A stretch of 64,000 nt of DNA from Micromonospora tulbaghiae (GCF_900091605.1 NZ_FMCQ01000002.1:1-64000); one strand, 5' to 3'; shown: positions 18,825 to 28,193, numbered from the stretch's first letter. A program made the numbers and translations. Notes: generated from the letters alone by a model not told the origin.

Positions 18825-20657
18825 TCAGCACAGGCTGACGCGCAGGTCGCGCATCCACCGGTCGACCTCCAGCAGCGGGATCAGGACGTGGGCGTGGTTG
18901 GCGTGCGTCAGGGTCGGACGGTCCGCGGCCGCGATCATGTCCGCGAGCCGCCGCCGGTCCAGGACCTCGGCCAGGGGCGACGCCGGGTCGCCGGCCAGCG
19001 CCCGCACACCGGCGGTCACCTCCGCCGCGTAGCCTGGCGAGAACGACGCCGGGTAGGCGCTCTTGGGCCGGTTCGACACCCCGGGCGGCAGCCGGTCGGC
19101 GAATGCCATCCGCAGCAGGCTCTTCTCCCGGCCGTCGGCCGTCTTCATCTCCCACGGGACGTTCCACAGGTACTCGACCAGCCGGTGGTCGCAGAACGGC
19201 ACCCGCACCTCCAGCCCCACGGCCATGCTCATCCGATCCTTCCGGTCGAGGAGCAGGGAGAGCGGGGCCTGCATGCTGAGATACAGCGCCTCCCGCATCC
19301 GCGCACCGAGGCGGGACTCCCCGGGCAGGCCGGGCACCTCGGCGAGCAGCGTCCGGTAGAGGTCACGCTCCTGCTCCCGGGGCCGGATCCGGGCCCGCAC
19401 GTCCGGCGCGAGAAAGTCGGTCAGCCGTACCCCGTCTCCCAGCCAGGGGAACGTGTCCGCCCAGACCGCGTCCGGCTCGTGGAACCACGGGTAGCCGCCG
19501 AACACCTCGTCCGCCGCCTCGCCGGACAACGCGACAGTCGAGGTCCGGCGTACCGAACGGAAGAGTTCCAGCATCGACGCGTCGAACTGGCCGAGGCTCG
19601 GCAGGTCGCGTGCGCGTCGGGCGACCGGAAGGGCGGCGCGCATCTGCTCGTCGTCCACGATCACCTCACGGTGGTCGACGCCGAGGTGCGCGGCAGCCAG
19701 CGTGGCGAACGGGCTGTCCCGATCCGGCCGCAGCGTGGTCGGCCGGAAGTGCGATTCGGCGTCGGTGAAGTCGACCGAGTACGTCGCCAGTGGTCCAGCG
19801 CCGCTCTCTCGCAGGTGCCCGGCCGCGAGCGCCGCCACCACGGACGAGTCCAGGCCGCCGGAGAGCAACGCGCCCAGCGGCACGTCGGAGACCAGCTGCT
19901 CGGCGACGATGTGTTCGAGCAGTTCACGCACGGTCGACACCGTCTTGTCGAGGTCGTCGGTGTGCTCGTGGCTGTGCAACGCCCAGTACCGCGACTCGGT
20001 GACCCCGTCCGGCGTGAACCGCAGCACGTGCCCGGGCCGCACCTCGGACAGCCCCAGCAGCGGGGTCCGGCCCAGCGGGGTGAGCCGGGAGTTGAACAGC
20101 ATCGGTAACGCGTCCTCGCTCGTCCGGGCGGTGAACAGCGGGTTGGCGAGGATCGCCTTCGGCTCGGATCCGAACAGCAGGCCCCCCGGGTAGCGGTGGT
20201 AGTACAGCGGCTTCACGCCGAGGCGGTCGCGTGCCAAGAACAGCTCCCGGCGGTCACCGTCCCACACGGCGAACGCGAACATGCCCACCATGCGGTCGAC
20301 GGCCGACGAACCCCACTCCACGTACGCGCGCAGCAGCACCTCGGTGTCTGACCGGGTGCGTAGCCGGTGCCCCCGCGTGAGGAGTTCGGCCCGCAGCTCC
20401 CGGAAGTTGTAGATCTCCCCGCTGTAGGTCAGCACGATCGGCTCGCCGCCGGGTGACCGGGTGGTCACCATGGGCTGGGTGCCACCCGCGGCGTCGATCA
20501 CCGCGAGCCGGCGGTGACCGACGGCGGCGCGCCGGGACAGCCAGAGGCCTCCGTCGTCCGGCCCGCGAGGCGCGAGGACGCCGGTCATCGCGCCGACGAG
20601 GACGTCCTGGGTGGACAGATCGCGGGTGAAGTCCACCCAACCGGCGATTCCGCACAT
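18825..20657 (-). CDS. asnB: Asparagine synthetase (glutamine-hydrolysing) AsnB-type amidotransferase
   Basis: This protein of 610 residues begins MCGIAGWVDF, so Cys2 is the class II glutamine amidotransferase nucleophile once Met is removed. Further N-domain residues (RGPDDGG, LAVID, SGEIYNFRELR) are present. The C-domain has the ATP-pyrophosphatase loop LLSGGLDSSVVAAL and the downstream LSGEAADEVFGGY. All catalytic features seem intact, giving ATP-dependent transfer of glutamine ammonia to a carboxylate. A good SD (ggagg) precedes the ATG. Inside an NRPS operon such enzymes can serve either Asn supply or amidation of a pathway acid; which applies here cannot be told from sequence. Confidence 0.9.
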   Translation of the reverse strand: MCGIAGWVDFTRDLSTQDVLVGAMTGVLAPRGPDDGGLWLSRRAAVGHRRLAVIDAAGGTQPMVTTRSPGGEPIVLTYSGEIYNFRELRAELLTRGHRLRTRSDTEVLLRAYVEWGSSAVDRMVGMFAFAVWDGDRRELFLARDRLGVKPLYYHRYPGGLLFGSEPKAILANPLFTARTSEDALPMLFNSRLTPLGRTPLLGLSEVRPGHVLRFTPDGVTESRYWALHSHEHTDDLDKTVSTVRELLEHIVAEQLVSDVPLGALLSGGLDSSVVAALAAGHLRESGAGPLATYSVDFTDAESHFRPTTLRPDRDSPFATLAAAHLGVDHREVIVDDEQMRAALPVARRARDLPSLGQFDASMLELFRSVRRTSTVALSGEAADEVFGGYPWFHEPDAVWADTFPWLGDGVRLTDFLAPDVRARIRPREQERDLYRTLLAEVPGLPGESRLGARMREALYLSMQAPLSLLLDRKDRMSMAVGLEVRVPFCDHRLVEYLWNVPWEMKTADGREKSLLRMAFADRLPPGVSNRPKSAYPASFSPGYAAEVTAGVRALAGDPASPLAEVLDRRRLADMIAAADRPTLTHANHAHVLIPLLEVDRWMRDLRVSLC

Positions 20658-20660
20658 CGG

Positions 20661-21542
20661 TCAGTCCTCCGTCAACGCGGGCAGCACGTCCGCCGCGATC
20701 TGCTCCAGCACACGCACGTCCCCCTGGTACGGCGCCTCGCTCCTCGGGAACGGCACGATCAGGTCCGTCACGCCGATCCGCGCGTAGCGCTCGACCGTCT
20801 CGGTGAACGCACCGACTGAGGCGAGCGGCGAGTGCGTGCGATTGACGTTCAACACCAGCTTCCGCAACGTGGCCGGGTCCCGGCCCTCCTCGGCGCAGAT
20901 CCGCGCGACGGCGTCGAGCTGCCTGCGGACCGTCTCGGGTGTCGCCTCCGGAGCCACGCGCCCCCGTTGCGCGGCCACACCGTGGGTCACCCAGCCGTCG
21001 CCGTGGCGAGCCGCGAGGCGCATCCCGGTGGGACCGCTGCCGGCGATCATCACCGGCATTCTGGCGCGCGCCCCTCCGTCCGGGTCGATCCATGCCCGGC
21101 GCGCGGAGTAGAACCGGCCCGCGTAGGTCGTACACGGCTCGCGGAGCAGCTGATCGACGACCTCGACGAACTCCACGAACCGCTCGCGGCGCTCGGCCGG
21201 TGACCACGGCGGCGAGCCGAGCACCTCCGCGTCGACGCCGGAGCCCCCCGCGCCCAGGCCGAGCACGAAGCGGCCGCCGGAGATCTCCGACAGGGTGAGT
21301 GCCTCCTTGGCGAAGGGCACCGGATGGCGGAAGTTCGGGGACGCGACCAGCGTGCCGAGTTGGATCCGCCGGGTGCACTGCGCGGCGGCGGCGAGCGTGG
21401 GCACCGCCGCGTACCACGGTCGCCCGATCAGGTCGCGCCACGCGATGTGGTCGTAGGTCCAGGCGTGCGCAAAGCCCAGCTCGTCCACCAGCCGCCAGCA
21501 CTGCTGTGCCTCCCGCCACCCGATCGCGGGCAGGATCATCAC
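20661..21542 (-). CDS. LLM-class (luciferase-like) flavin/F420 oxidoreductase
   Basis: The protein is 293 residues from a GTG (ATG is the next codon). It has the TIM-barrel luciferase-like pattern: FAHAWTYDHI near the N-terminus, RIQLGTLVASPNFRHPV, GRFVLGLGAG and MIAGSGPTGMRLAARHGDGW. These are hallmarks of the F420/FMN-dependent bacterial luciferase superfamily. The start overlaps the stop of the upstream gene by a GTGA, and asnB follows after 3 bases, so it is tightly co-translated within the biosynthetic run. Members oxidise, hydroxylate or dehydrogenate small molecules or carrier-bound substrates. Oxidation of a peptide residue such as piperazate is possible but speculative. Confidence 0.87.
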   Translation of the reverse strand: MMILPAIGWREAQQCWRLVDELGFAHAWTYDHIAWRDLIGRPWYAAVPTLAAAAQCTRRIQLGTLVASPNFRHPVPFAKEALTLSEISGGRFVLGLGAGGSGVDAEVLGSPPWSPAERRERFVEFVEVVDQLLREPCTTYAGRFYSARRAWIDPDGGARARMPVMIAGSGPTGMRLAARHGDGWVTHGVAAQRGRVAPEATPETVRRQLDAVARICAEEGRDPATLRKLVLNVNRTHSPLASVGAFTETVERYARIGVTDLIVPFPRSEAPYQGDVRVLEQIAADVLPALTED

Positions 21543-22687
21543 GCCGATACGAATGGTGTCCCCCCGCCGGACGTGGACCGCAGGAACGAGTCCAGGTGCG
21601 TCAGCCGGGCGCCGCGCAGGCCGGTGCCCTCCCAGCGGAGGTCGAGGCGCGCCGCCCGTCGGTCGTCGTGGAAGTAGACGGCTTCCAGCCCGCCGCCGGG
21701 GGCCTCGGCGATGACCGGGTTGGCCACCAGGAAGTCCCGTACCCGCGGCGTGTCCCGGACCACCCGCAGCAGGAGCCGCTTGGCCCCGAAGTGGTCGGCT
21801 GGCCGGACCACCTGCGGGTGCAGCTTCCGCTTGAACTGGAAGATCCCCTTGCTGAGGAACGGTTCACATCCGGACAGGTTCACCGCCCGGACGTCGTGTA
21901 CGGCCGCCCACTCCAGGATCAGCACGTACAGTGCCGCGAACGCGCCGGTGGCGTAGTGGGCCGGGGCGCCGTGCGTCACTCCGGCCAGCCGGAGGGTGAG
22001 CGTGCGGGTCCGCCGGTCGAAGAGACACAGCATTCCCGCGACGCGTTCGTGCTCATCGGTGAGGAAGAACAGGAAACCCCGTCGGAACACGCACTGGAGC
22101 GCGATGTCGCGTTCCAGGCTGCGGGTCGCGGGGCCGTGCCGCCGCCGCATCGTCGGTAGGTGCACGTGGTCGTAGAACCACTGGAAGTCCTCGGCGGCGG
22201 CGGTGTGTTCGAGCTTCCACCCGAGGTCACGCCGCTGGCGCGCGACGCGCTGCCGCTCCTTCCTCGACACACGGGCGCGCATGGCCGCCACGTCCGGCAC
22301 GACTGGCACAACGAGTTCGACCCGGAAGGGAAGGAGCAGGTCGCGGGCCGACAAGAGCGGCCGGACGCGGGCGGGCGGCGCGCCGATGGCCATGAGGTCG
22401 ACGTCGGCGGGCGCCAGCGCCTCGGCCCACGGCACCGTCCGCGTGCTCCGCCGCAGGACCGGCCCACCGCGGGCCGCCTGCTCCTCCAGGAACGGCATCA
22501 CATGACTGGTCCCCTCCGGGAGGCCGAGGTATCCGAGGGTGAGTGGGCCGTCGACCGTGGACCGGACGGACGTGGCGCGGCGGAGCCGGATGTCGTCCCA
22601 GCTCGACCTGAGCCGAACCAGCCCCGGCCGGGTGCTGGTCCGCCAGGCGAAGACCGGCCGCGCGAGGACCGAGCGTCGGATCAGCAA
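21539..22687 (-). CDS. FemAB/GNAT-like acyltransferase (BioF2-type)
   Basis: The protein is 382 residues from the TTG at 22687, seven bases behind gggag. The C-terminal two thirds look like the GNAT/FemAB-like fold: RKERQRVARQRRDLGW, then AGMLCLFDRRT strands, then LEWAAVHDVRAVNLSG and FLSKGIFQFKRKLHPQV. That last stretch resembles the FemX/BioF2-like signature in which a Lys-rich strand follows the acyl-donor site. It overlaps the upstream gene by 7 bases and the downstream LLM gene by 4. Such enzymes transfer acyl or aminoacyl groups to amines. In this cluster it could cap the peptide or acylate a precursor. Assignment to the superfamily is moderately sure; substrate is unknown. Confidence 0.6.
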   Translation of the reverse strand: MLIRRSVLARPVFAWRTSTRPGLVRLRSSWDDIRLRRATSVRSTVDGPLTLGYLGLPEGTSHVMPFLEEQAARGGPVLRRSTRTVPWAEALAPADVDLMAIGAPPARVRPLLSARDLLLPFRVELVVPVVPDVAAMRARVSRKERQRVARQRRDLGWKLEHTAAAEDFQWFYDHVHLPTMRRRHGPATRSLERDIALQCVFRRGFLFFLTDEHERVAGMLCLFDRRTRTLTLRLAGVTHGAPAHYATGAFAALYVLILEWAAVHDVRAVNLSGCEPFLSKGIFQFKRKLHPQVVRPADHFGAKRLLLRVVRDTPRVRDFLVANPVIAEAPGGGLEAVYFHDDRRAARLDLRWEGTGLRGARLTHLDSFLRSTSGGGTPFVSA

Positions 22688-24096
22688 GAACGGCTCCCGG
22701 CGGACACGGCCCGGAAGATGTCGTCAGCCGACGACACGGGCGTCAGCTCGCTACCGGTCAGTGCTCTGACGTCCTCGTCGGTGTACCAGCCCGAACCGTG
22801 CACCACCAGGTCGTGGGCCGGATCGACCAGGCCGCGGTCGATGCCGTTGAGGACGCCGGTGAGGGCCATCATGAGCGACCACTCGCGCACCGTGGCGGGG
22901 TCCTCCGGTACGCGGAAACCGGCGTCGGCGAGCAGCGGCGCCGCTTGCGCGTACCGCTGGGCGCACTCCAGGCCGGACACGACGATCCCGTCCCCGCCGT
23001 GCCGCTTGATGATGTCCGTCATCCGGTCCGCCGTCGTGGGCCGTCGGGTGTAGAAGGTCGGGTCGAGGACCTCGCCCGGATCGGTCGTGAGCAGCGGGAA
23101 GTGCGGGTCGTGCCGCTGCTGGAGACGGCCGGTGACGGGGTCCGGTCGATACTGCGGAACGCGGTCGCGGTCGAAGTCGCCGTATCGCAGGTGCAGCACC
23201 ATGTCCGGCGTGCCGAGGTGCTGCACGAGCAGGCTGTGCGGCCGCCGCGTCGGGTCCGACCGGCCGTCGCGCTCCAGCATGTCGCGGCCGAGGTGGTAGC
23301 CCAGTAGGCCGAAGGCGCTCGAGACCGCGTGCGCGTGGGTGCGCGGCCGGTCGGCGGCGTCGACCGGCGCCACGGCGTGTTCGAACAGTGCGCGACCGAC
23401 GTCCGCGATCAGGTAGTTGTCCAGGTCGAGGGAATACCAGAGGTGACTGCCGTGCTCCCGGTGCACCTTGTCGGCGTAGTCGTCGACGAAGCGCCGGCCG
23501 AGCGCCTTGACGGTCTCCGCGACCGGGTCGTCGGAGGTCAGCACGGGGTTCAGCCGAGCCAGCCGGCGGTCCGCGGACAACGCATTCGCGCGCAGCTTGG
23601 CGGCGTTCGCCGCCGGCGCCAGGACGACCACACGGAGCTGCTCCGGCTCCACCAGACCGCAGGACAGCGCTCGGGCGAGCGCGTCCCGCAGCGCGGTGCC
23701 CTTGTTCGCCGACGTCGGCGAGAAGATCACCACCGGTTCGCCGTACCGCCGGATGAACTCGGCCGCACGGGCGACGATCAGCAACGACGCGAAAGTCTTC
23801 GTCGTGTTGGTCCCCGGGTTGCGCGCGAGGTTGAGCAGCACCAACCGGTGGTCCCGGTAGTACCCCATCTCGTGCCAGGACACCTCGGCCGCCTCCAGGT
23901 AGCGGCGAACGGCCGGGGTCAGGTCGGGCAGCGCTCCGCCCACGGTGAACCGTGTCCGGTCGTCGCGTACCGGGGCCGGCCACGTCGCCGCCGAGAGCCT
24001 CCGGATGTCGTCGTAGAAGTCGGTGACGAGATTTCCGGTCTGGACTGCCGGCGTGGCCGGAACGACTCCGACAGCCGACCGATCGGTACGCGACAT
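22681..24096 (-). CDS. Uncharacterised protein with fold-type II PLP-enzyme-like features
   Basis: The protein is 471 residues; the ATG lies seven bases behind aggag. I do not recognise a named family with certainty (it may be what pipelines call a DUF). The pattern ARNPGTNTTKTFASLL (Lys100) resembles the PLP-lysine segment NP(G/T)xSxKxR of cysteine/threonine synthase-like enzymes. VVIFSPTSANKGTALRDAL resembles their phosphate/carboxylate Asn loop, and LAPAANAAKLRANAL the following strand. If right, it would eliminate or substitute at the beta or gamma carbon of an amino acid. It sits between a LAL regulator and a FemAB-like gene in the biosynthetic run, consistent with making an unusual precursor. 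Fold call is tentative. Confidence 0.5.
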   Translation of the reverse strand: MSRTDRSAVGVVPATPAVQTGNLVTDFYDDIRRLSAATWPAPVRDDRTRFTVGGALPDLTPAVRRYLEAAEVSWHEMGYYRDHRLVLLNLARNPGTNTTKTFASLLIVARAAEFIRRYGEPVVIFSPTSANKGTALRDALARALSCGLVEPEQLRVVVLAPAANAAKLRANALSADRRLARLNPVLTSDDPVAETVKALGRRFVDDYADKVHREHGSHLWYSLDLDNYLIADVGRALFEHAVAPVDAADRPRTHAHAVSSAFGLLGYHLGRDMLERDGRSDPTRRPHSLLVQHLGTPDMVLHLRYGDFDRDRVPQYRPDPVTGRLQQRHDPHFPLLTTDPGEVLDPTFYTRRPTTADRMTDIIKRHGGDGIVVSGLECAQRYAQAAPLLADAGFRVPEDPATVREWSLMMALTGVLNGIDRGLVDPAHDLVVHGSGWYTDEDVRALTGSELTPVSSADDIFRAVSAGSRSC

Positions 24097-24162
24097 GACG
24101 ACACTCCTCTGGTCCTGGCGTTGGTGCGCTGATCCGGCGGGCGAGCCGGTGCTGGATGGGTG

Positions 24163-26103
24163 TCAACCCGACCGCGGCATCGAGGTGGTCGCCCACGACT
24201 TGTACCTCGCGGCCAGCTCGACCCGGGAATTGACGCCGATCTTGCGGAAGATGCTCCTGAGGTGGAAGTTCACAGTGTGCGAGCTGACAAACATCTGGTC
24301 GGCGATCTGTTGGTTGGTCAGGCCGTCGGCGACCAGCCGGACGATGCGTTCCTGCTGGCTCGTGAGGTCGACGAAGGTGGTACCGGAGGCGCCACCGAAG
24401 CGGGCGTAGGTGTCGTAGACGCCGACCGACCGCAGTCTGCTGCGTACCCGGGCGAAGTCCCGTGCGGCAGCCGCCTCCGAGTACAGCGAGAGCGCCTCCT
24501 GGAGCGCGCCGGTCGTCCGCAGCCGCGCCCGTGACTGTCCGCCGCCGGCCGCGTCGTGCGCGAGGTCGGCGATGTCCTCGGCCACCCGGGCGCGCGACCA
24601 GATGTCCGGGTACAGCCGTCGCGCCCGCGAGAGCTGTCCCGGGTCCTGATGGAGCAGGCCGTGCGCATGGGCCTCGGCCGCGCGGAAGGCGGGAAAGTGG
24701 CCGTCCGCCAGGTCACTGATCAGTCGGCACACCCACTGAGCGGTGGAGCGCTCGTCGCAGGCCAGCGCGGCGCGCACGATGAACGGCGCCGCCGCCGGCT
24801 CGTGCACGAGCAGATCTCGAAGCCGCAGGTCGGTGCCGTACGTCTCGGCGAGGAGGGACCGGGCGTGCTCCGGGCCGTGCTGGGCCTCCGCGAGCTGCAG
24901 CGCCACCCACCCGTACTCCGCCGGACGACCGCCGGCCAGCTTGGCGCGACGGACGTACCGCGCCGATTTCGCCACGTCGCCGTCCCGGAGGGCGGCGAGC
25001 GCGTGTATCACCAGCTCTGACGGGGCCAGCTCGGCGACCGGACGACTGTCCAGGGCCGACACCGCGGCGCCGAGCCGGCCGGCCCGCATCAGGCAGTGGG
25101 CTCTGGCCCCCGACCACCGCCCCTCCCATCCGGTGCGGCCGGCGCGCGTCATCCGCGCACGGATGGCCTCCAGGACCTCGTCGCACTGGTCGAACCGCGA
25201 TGCGTCGGCGAGCAGGACGGCCGCGGCGAACTCGACGTCGGTCGCGGCGCCCTGGCCGGCCAGACGACGGCTCTCCGAGATCGTCTGCTGGGCGAGTCGC
25301 AGTCCACGGGACAGGGCGCCGCAGCGCCAGGCGCGGGTCGCGCGGGTCACCGTCTCCTGCGGCCGACCGACGACGCCGACGTGGTCCCCGGCCGGAAGCG
25401 CGGCGTCGGTGAGCTGGGTGATCGCGTCACGTACCAACTGCTCGCGGCAGGTGCGCAGCAGGCGCTCCCGCACCGAGCGCAGCACGCGGTCAGGCAGCCC
25501 TGACCTGACCAACCGTGCGCGTCCGTCGCTGACCTCGACGAACTCCTCCTCCGACAGGCCGTCGACGAGCGTCTCGAGCAGCGCTGGGTTGCCGCCGGCG
25601 GTGCCGGCGAGGCGGGTCAGCGCGGGGTCCGGTGTCGCGTGCAACCGCTCGGTGAGGTAGCCGTTGGTCTCGTCCTCCGTCCACGGGACGAGTTCCCCGC
25701 CCGTGTCACTCCGTGCCCGGATCGCCCGACAGAGGCGCTCGACCTCGGAACAGCCGGCCCCGGACTCGCGAGCCAGCACCCAGAGGACCGGTCGTTCGGC
25801 GGCGGTGAGCGACCGGAGCGTCCGGGCGACCGTCGGCGAGGCGCGGTGCACGTCGTCGATCACGACGGCGGTCAGGTCCCGGCCGGAGGCCGGGTCCGCG
25901 ACCGGCTCGTCCTCCACGCGGACCCGGACGGTCGTGAAACCGGCATCCGCCGCGAGCCGGAGCGCCTCGTCGAGCACCCACGTCTTCCCGGTCTCCGGTG
26001 CGCCCTCGTAGAGCAGGATCGTCCCCCTGCCGGATCTGGCCTCGCGCAGCGCCGAGATCACCCGTCCGCGATCGAGGTTCCACGAGGTCTGTTCCTCCCG
26101 CAT
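24163..26103 (-). CDS. Large ATP-binding LuxR regulator (LAL family), pathway-specific activator candidate
   Basis: The protein is 646 residues from the ATG at 26101-26103, six bases behind ggagg (26110-26114); an in-frame upstream extension lacks an SD. A Walker A motif (GAPETGKT, residues 34-41) and Walker B (AVVIDDVHRA) open the protein. A helical TPR-like middle follows, and a C-terminal LuxR helix-turn-helix (LTSQQERIVRLVADGLT...HTVNFHLRSIFRKIGV). This is the LAL/MalT-like layout, although shorter than the usual 850-1000 residues, with a reduced NTPase/middle region. LAL proteins commonly activate antibiotic clusters, and this one lies inside the run of genes it probably controls. Confidence 0.88.
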   Translation of the reverse strand: MREEQTSWNLDRGRVISALREARSGRGTILLYEGAPETGKTWVLDEALRLAADAGFTTVRVRVEDEPVADPASGRDLTAVVIDDVHRASPTVARTLRSLTAAERPVLWVLARESGAGCSEVERLCRAIRARSDTGGELVPWTEDETNGYLTERLHATPDPALTRLAGTAGGNPALLETLVDGLSEEEFVEVSDGRARLVRSGLPDRVLRSVRERLLRTCREQLVRDAITQLTDAALPAGDHVGVVGRPQETVTRATRAWRCGALSRGLRLAQQTISESRRLAGQGAATDVEFAAAVLLADASRFDQCDEVLEAIRARMTRAGRTGWEGRWSGARAHCLMRAGRLGAAVSALDSRPVAELAPSELVIHALAALRDGDVAKSARYVRRAKLAGGRPAEYGWVALQLAEAQHGPEHARSLLAETYGTDLRLRDLLVHEPAAAPFIVRAALACDERSTAQWVCRLISDLADGHFPAFRAAEAHAHGLLHQDPGQLSRARRLYPDIWSRARVAEDIADLAHDAAGGGQSRARLRTTGALQEALSLYSEAAAARDFARVRSRLRSVGVYDTYARFGGASGTTFVDLTSQQERIVRLVADGLTNQQIADQMFVSSHTVNFHLRSIFRKIGVNSRVELAARYKSWATTSMPRSG

Positions 26104-26174
26104 TGCCGTCCTCCGCAATCGGTGTCGGTCGGTCGCATCGTCGGTCTTCGCGCAGGCCCGTCGGCCGGGTCGAG

Positions 26175-28193
26175 TCAGCGTGAGTGGGCACTCCACAGCG
26201 CGGACGAGCCGTTCTGCCGGCCGTTGACCGGACTCATCCCGAAGACCTTCCCGATCACCTCGCTCTCGTCGCGTCGCGCGGTGGCCATGAGCGCGGACGC
26301 GGCCAGCCGCCGGTTCCGGTCGTCGAGTTCCTGGGAGAGCTTGAACCGCCCGACCAGAGCCTGGATCTCGATCTCGAAGCCCACGACGTAGTCGACGAGC
26401 CGGTCGATGCGCGGGTCGTCCGGATCCAGCCGGTAGGAGTCCACGCCGGGGTCCGACTTCTCGCAGATCCCGGAGAGCCCGGTCACCAGCGCGGCCCGGT
26501 CGGCGAGCAGCCGGCCCCGGCCGCCCACGTGGACGTTCATCGAGTTCCAGGTGGGGAGCGCGTCGGTCTCGAGCGCGTACGGCGACAGGTAGGTGTTCGG
26601 TCCGTGGAACACCACGGTCACCTGCTTGCCGTCGATCAGCTGCGCGTGGGGGTTGGCTCGGTCCAGATGCCCGAAGAGCACGCCGTGTGCGCCGCGCGAC
26701 CGGTCGAGCGTGAGCGGCACGTGCGTCACGACCGGGTCCTCGGCGGCCCGGGCAGAGATCACCGTGGCGAAGTTGAAGCGTTCCATCACCGCGTAGAGCT
26801 TCTCCGGGTCGTGCTCGAGGTAGTGCGGTGGCGGGTACGCCGACGCGTCGGACACCGCTACCGCCTGTCGGGGCGGCGGGGTCCGCCGGCAGATGTCGGT
26901 GAAGATCTGCCGGGAGCGGAACGGGAGCAGCGACAGCAGGGTGTCACCGAGTCCGAAGTGCTGCTCGCCGTAGCCCTGGACGTAGAACCCGCCTGCCACC
27001 TCCGCGGTGGTGCGCACCCGGTAGCCCGACAGCAGCAGCTTGTCGCTCTCGGTCCGCAGGAAGGGCGTCAGCTCGCTGAAGATCGACTCGTCCAGGGCCC
27101 GGACGTAGCCGGTGGCCAGCACCACCCCGTCGCACCGGATTTCGCCCTCCGCGCCGCTGCGACGATCGAGGATCGCGACCAGCGGACCCTCGTCGCCCTC
27201 CCGCACGGCGACGACCCTTGTCGCCGGGTGGACGATCAGCCGGTGGCGTCCGCGGACCTCGTCGTCGTACACCGTCCGGTAGAGGTCGTCGAGGGTTCCG
27301 GCCTCGACCACGCCGTAGTTCGTGTTGCGCAGCTCTGCCCGCAGCGCGGTCCGCTCGTCCCGGGGCCGGGCGGAAAAGGCGTTCGCGCTGCTCTCGAAGA
27401 ACTGTTCGTTGACGAACGGGCTGTTGTCGGTCGCCCGCAGCGCCTGGCCGGACAGGAAGAGGTGCACGCGGCTTTCGGGATACGTGCGCATCAGGTACAA
27501 CGCGACCTCGCCGGCGCTCTGCCCGTCGCCCGCGACAGCGAACTCGTAGGGCCGCGACCGGTCGGCGAACCGTTCGGGAAAATGCGGCAGGAAGTCACTG
27601 GAGTGGATGACGGCCGGGCTGGCGCACACTCCCCCTGGGGGTAGGCGGGGCCGTCCGCCGGCGGCGTGCACGACATTCGCCGCGTGGTGGACCGTCGTCT
27701 CCCCGGTTCGGATGTCGCGCGCCTCCACCCGGAACAGCCGGTGCACGTCCTCTCCCGGCCGCCGGACCGGCGAGACCCTCGTGACCTCGGTGTGGTAGCG
27801 GACCTGGCCGGCGAAGAACTCCGCGACCCAGCGCAGGTAGTCCTGGTACTCCAGCCTGGTCGGCCGGAACTCGCTGAGGTTGACGAACCGCTCCAGGCGG
27901 TCCTTGGCCTTGGCGTACTGGAGGAAGGTGTACGGGCTGGCCGGATTGCGCAGCGACACCAGGTCCTTCAGGAACGAGATCTGCATGCGGGAGCCCTCGA
28001 GCAGCATTCCCGGGTGCCATTGCAGGGAAGGGCTGCGTTCGAAGAACAGGCACGTCCGTTCGCCGTCGAGCTCCTCGGCCGCGATGGCGAGCGCGAGGTT
28101 GGACGGCCCGAAGCCGACGCCGATCAGATCGTACGGATTCTGCTCACTGCCCGGCTCGCTGCTCCGCGCGTCGGGCGCTGGATCATTCCTCAA
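26175..28193 (-). CDS. Fused ornithine N-hydroxylase / PaiB-type piperazate synthase
   Basis: The protein is 672 residues from a TTG at 28191-28193, seven bases behind gggagg; frames starting further upstream run into ilvE. Residues about 20-440 are a SidA/IucD/KtzI-type flavin N-monooxygenase: FAD motif GVGFGPSNLALA, NADPH motif AGDGQSAGEVALY, TDNSPFVNEQFF and ATGYV. Residues about 455-660 match PaiB proteins (PF04299): YPPPHYLEHD, THVPLTL, FGHLDRANPH, FHGPNTY, LPTWNSMNVHV. KtzT, the haem enzyme that closes N5-hydroxyornithine into piperazic acid by N-N bond formation, is a PaiB-family member and partners KtzI. This single chain therefore probably performs both steps, Orn to N5-OH-Orn to piperazate. 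Confidence 0.85.
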   Translation of the reverse strand: MRNDPAPDARSSEPGSEQNPYDLIGVGFGPSNLALAIAAEELDGERTCLFFERSPSLQWHPGMLLEGSRMQISFLKDLVSLRNPASPYTFLQYAKAKDRLERFVNLSEFRPTRLEYQDYLRWVAEFFAGQVRYHTEVTRVSPVRRPGEDVHRLFRVEARDIRTGETTVHHAANVVHAAGGRPRLPPGGVCASPAVIHSSDFLPHFPERFADRSRPYEFAVAGDGQSAGEVALYLMRTYPESRVHLFLSGQALRATDNSPFVNEQFFESSANAFSARPRDERTALRAELRNTNYGVVEAGTLDDLYRTVYDDEVRGRHRLIVHPATRVVAVREGDEGPLVAILDRRSGAEGEIRCDGVVLATGYVRALDESIFSELTPFLRTESDKLLLSGYRVRTTAEVAGGFYVQGYGEQHFGLGDTLLSLLPFRSRQIFTDICRRTPPPRQAVAVSDASAYPPPHYLEHDPEKLYAVMERFNFATVISARAAEDPVVTHVPLTLDRSRGAHGVLFGHLDRANPHAQLIDGKQVTVVFHGPNTYLSPYALETDALPTWNSMNVHVGGRGRLLADRAALVTGLSGICEKSDPGVDSYRLDPDDPRIDRLVDYVVGFEIEIQALVGRFKLSQELDDRNRRLAASALMATARRDESEVIGKVFGMSPVNGRQNGSSALWSAHSR

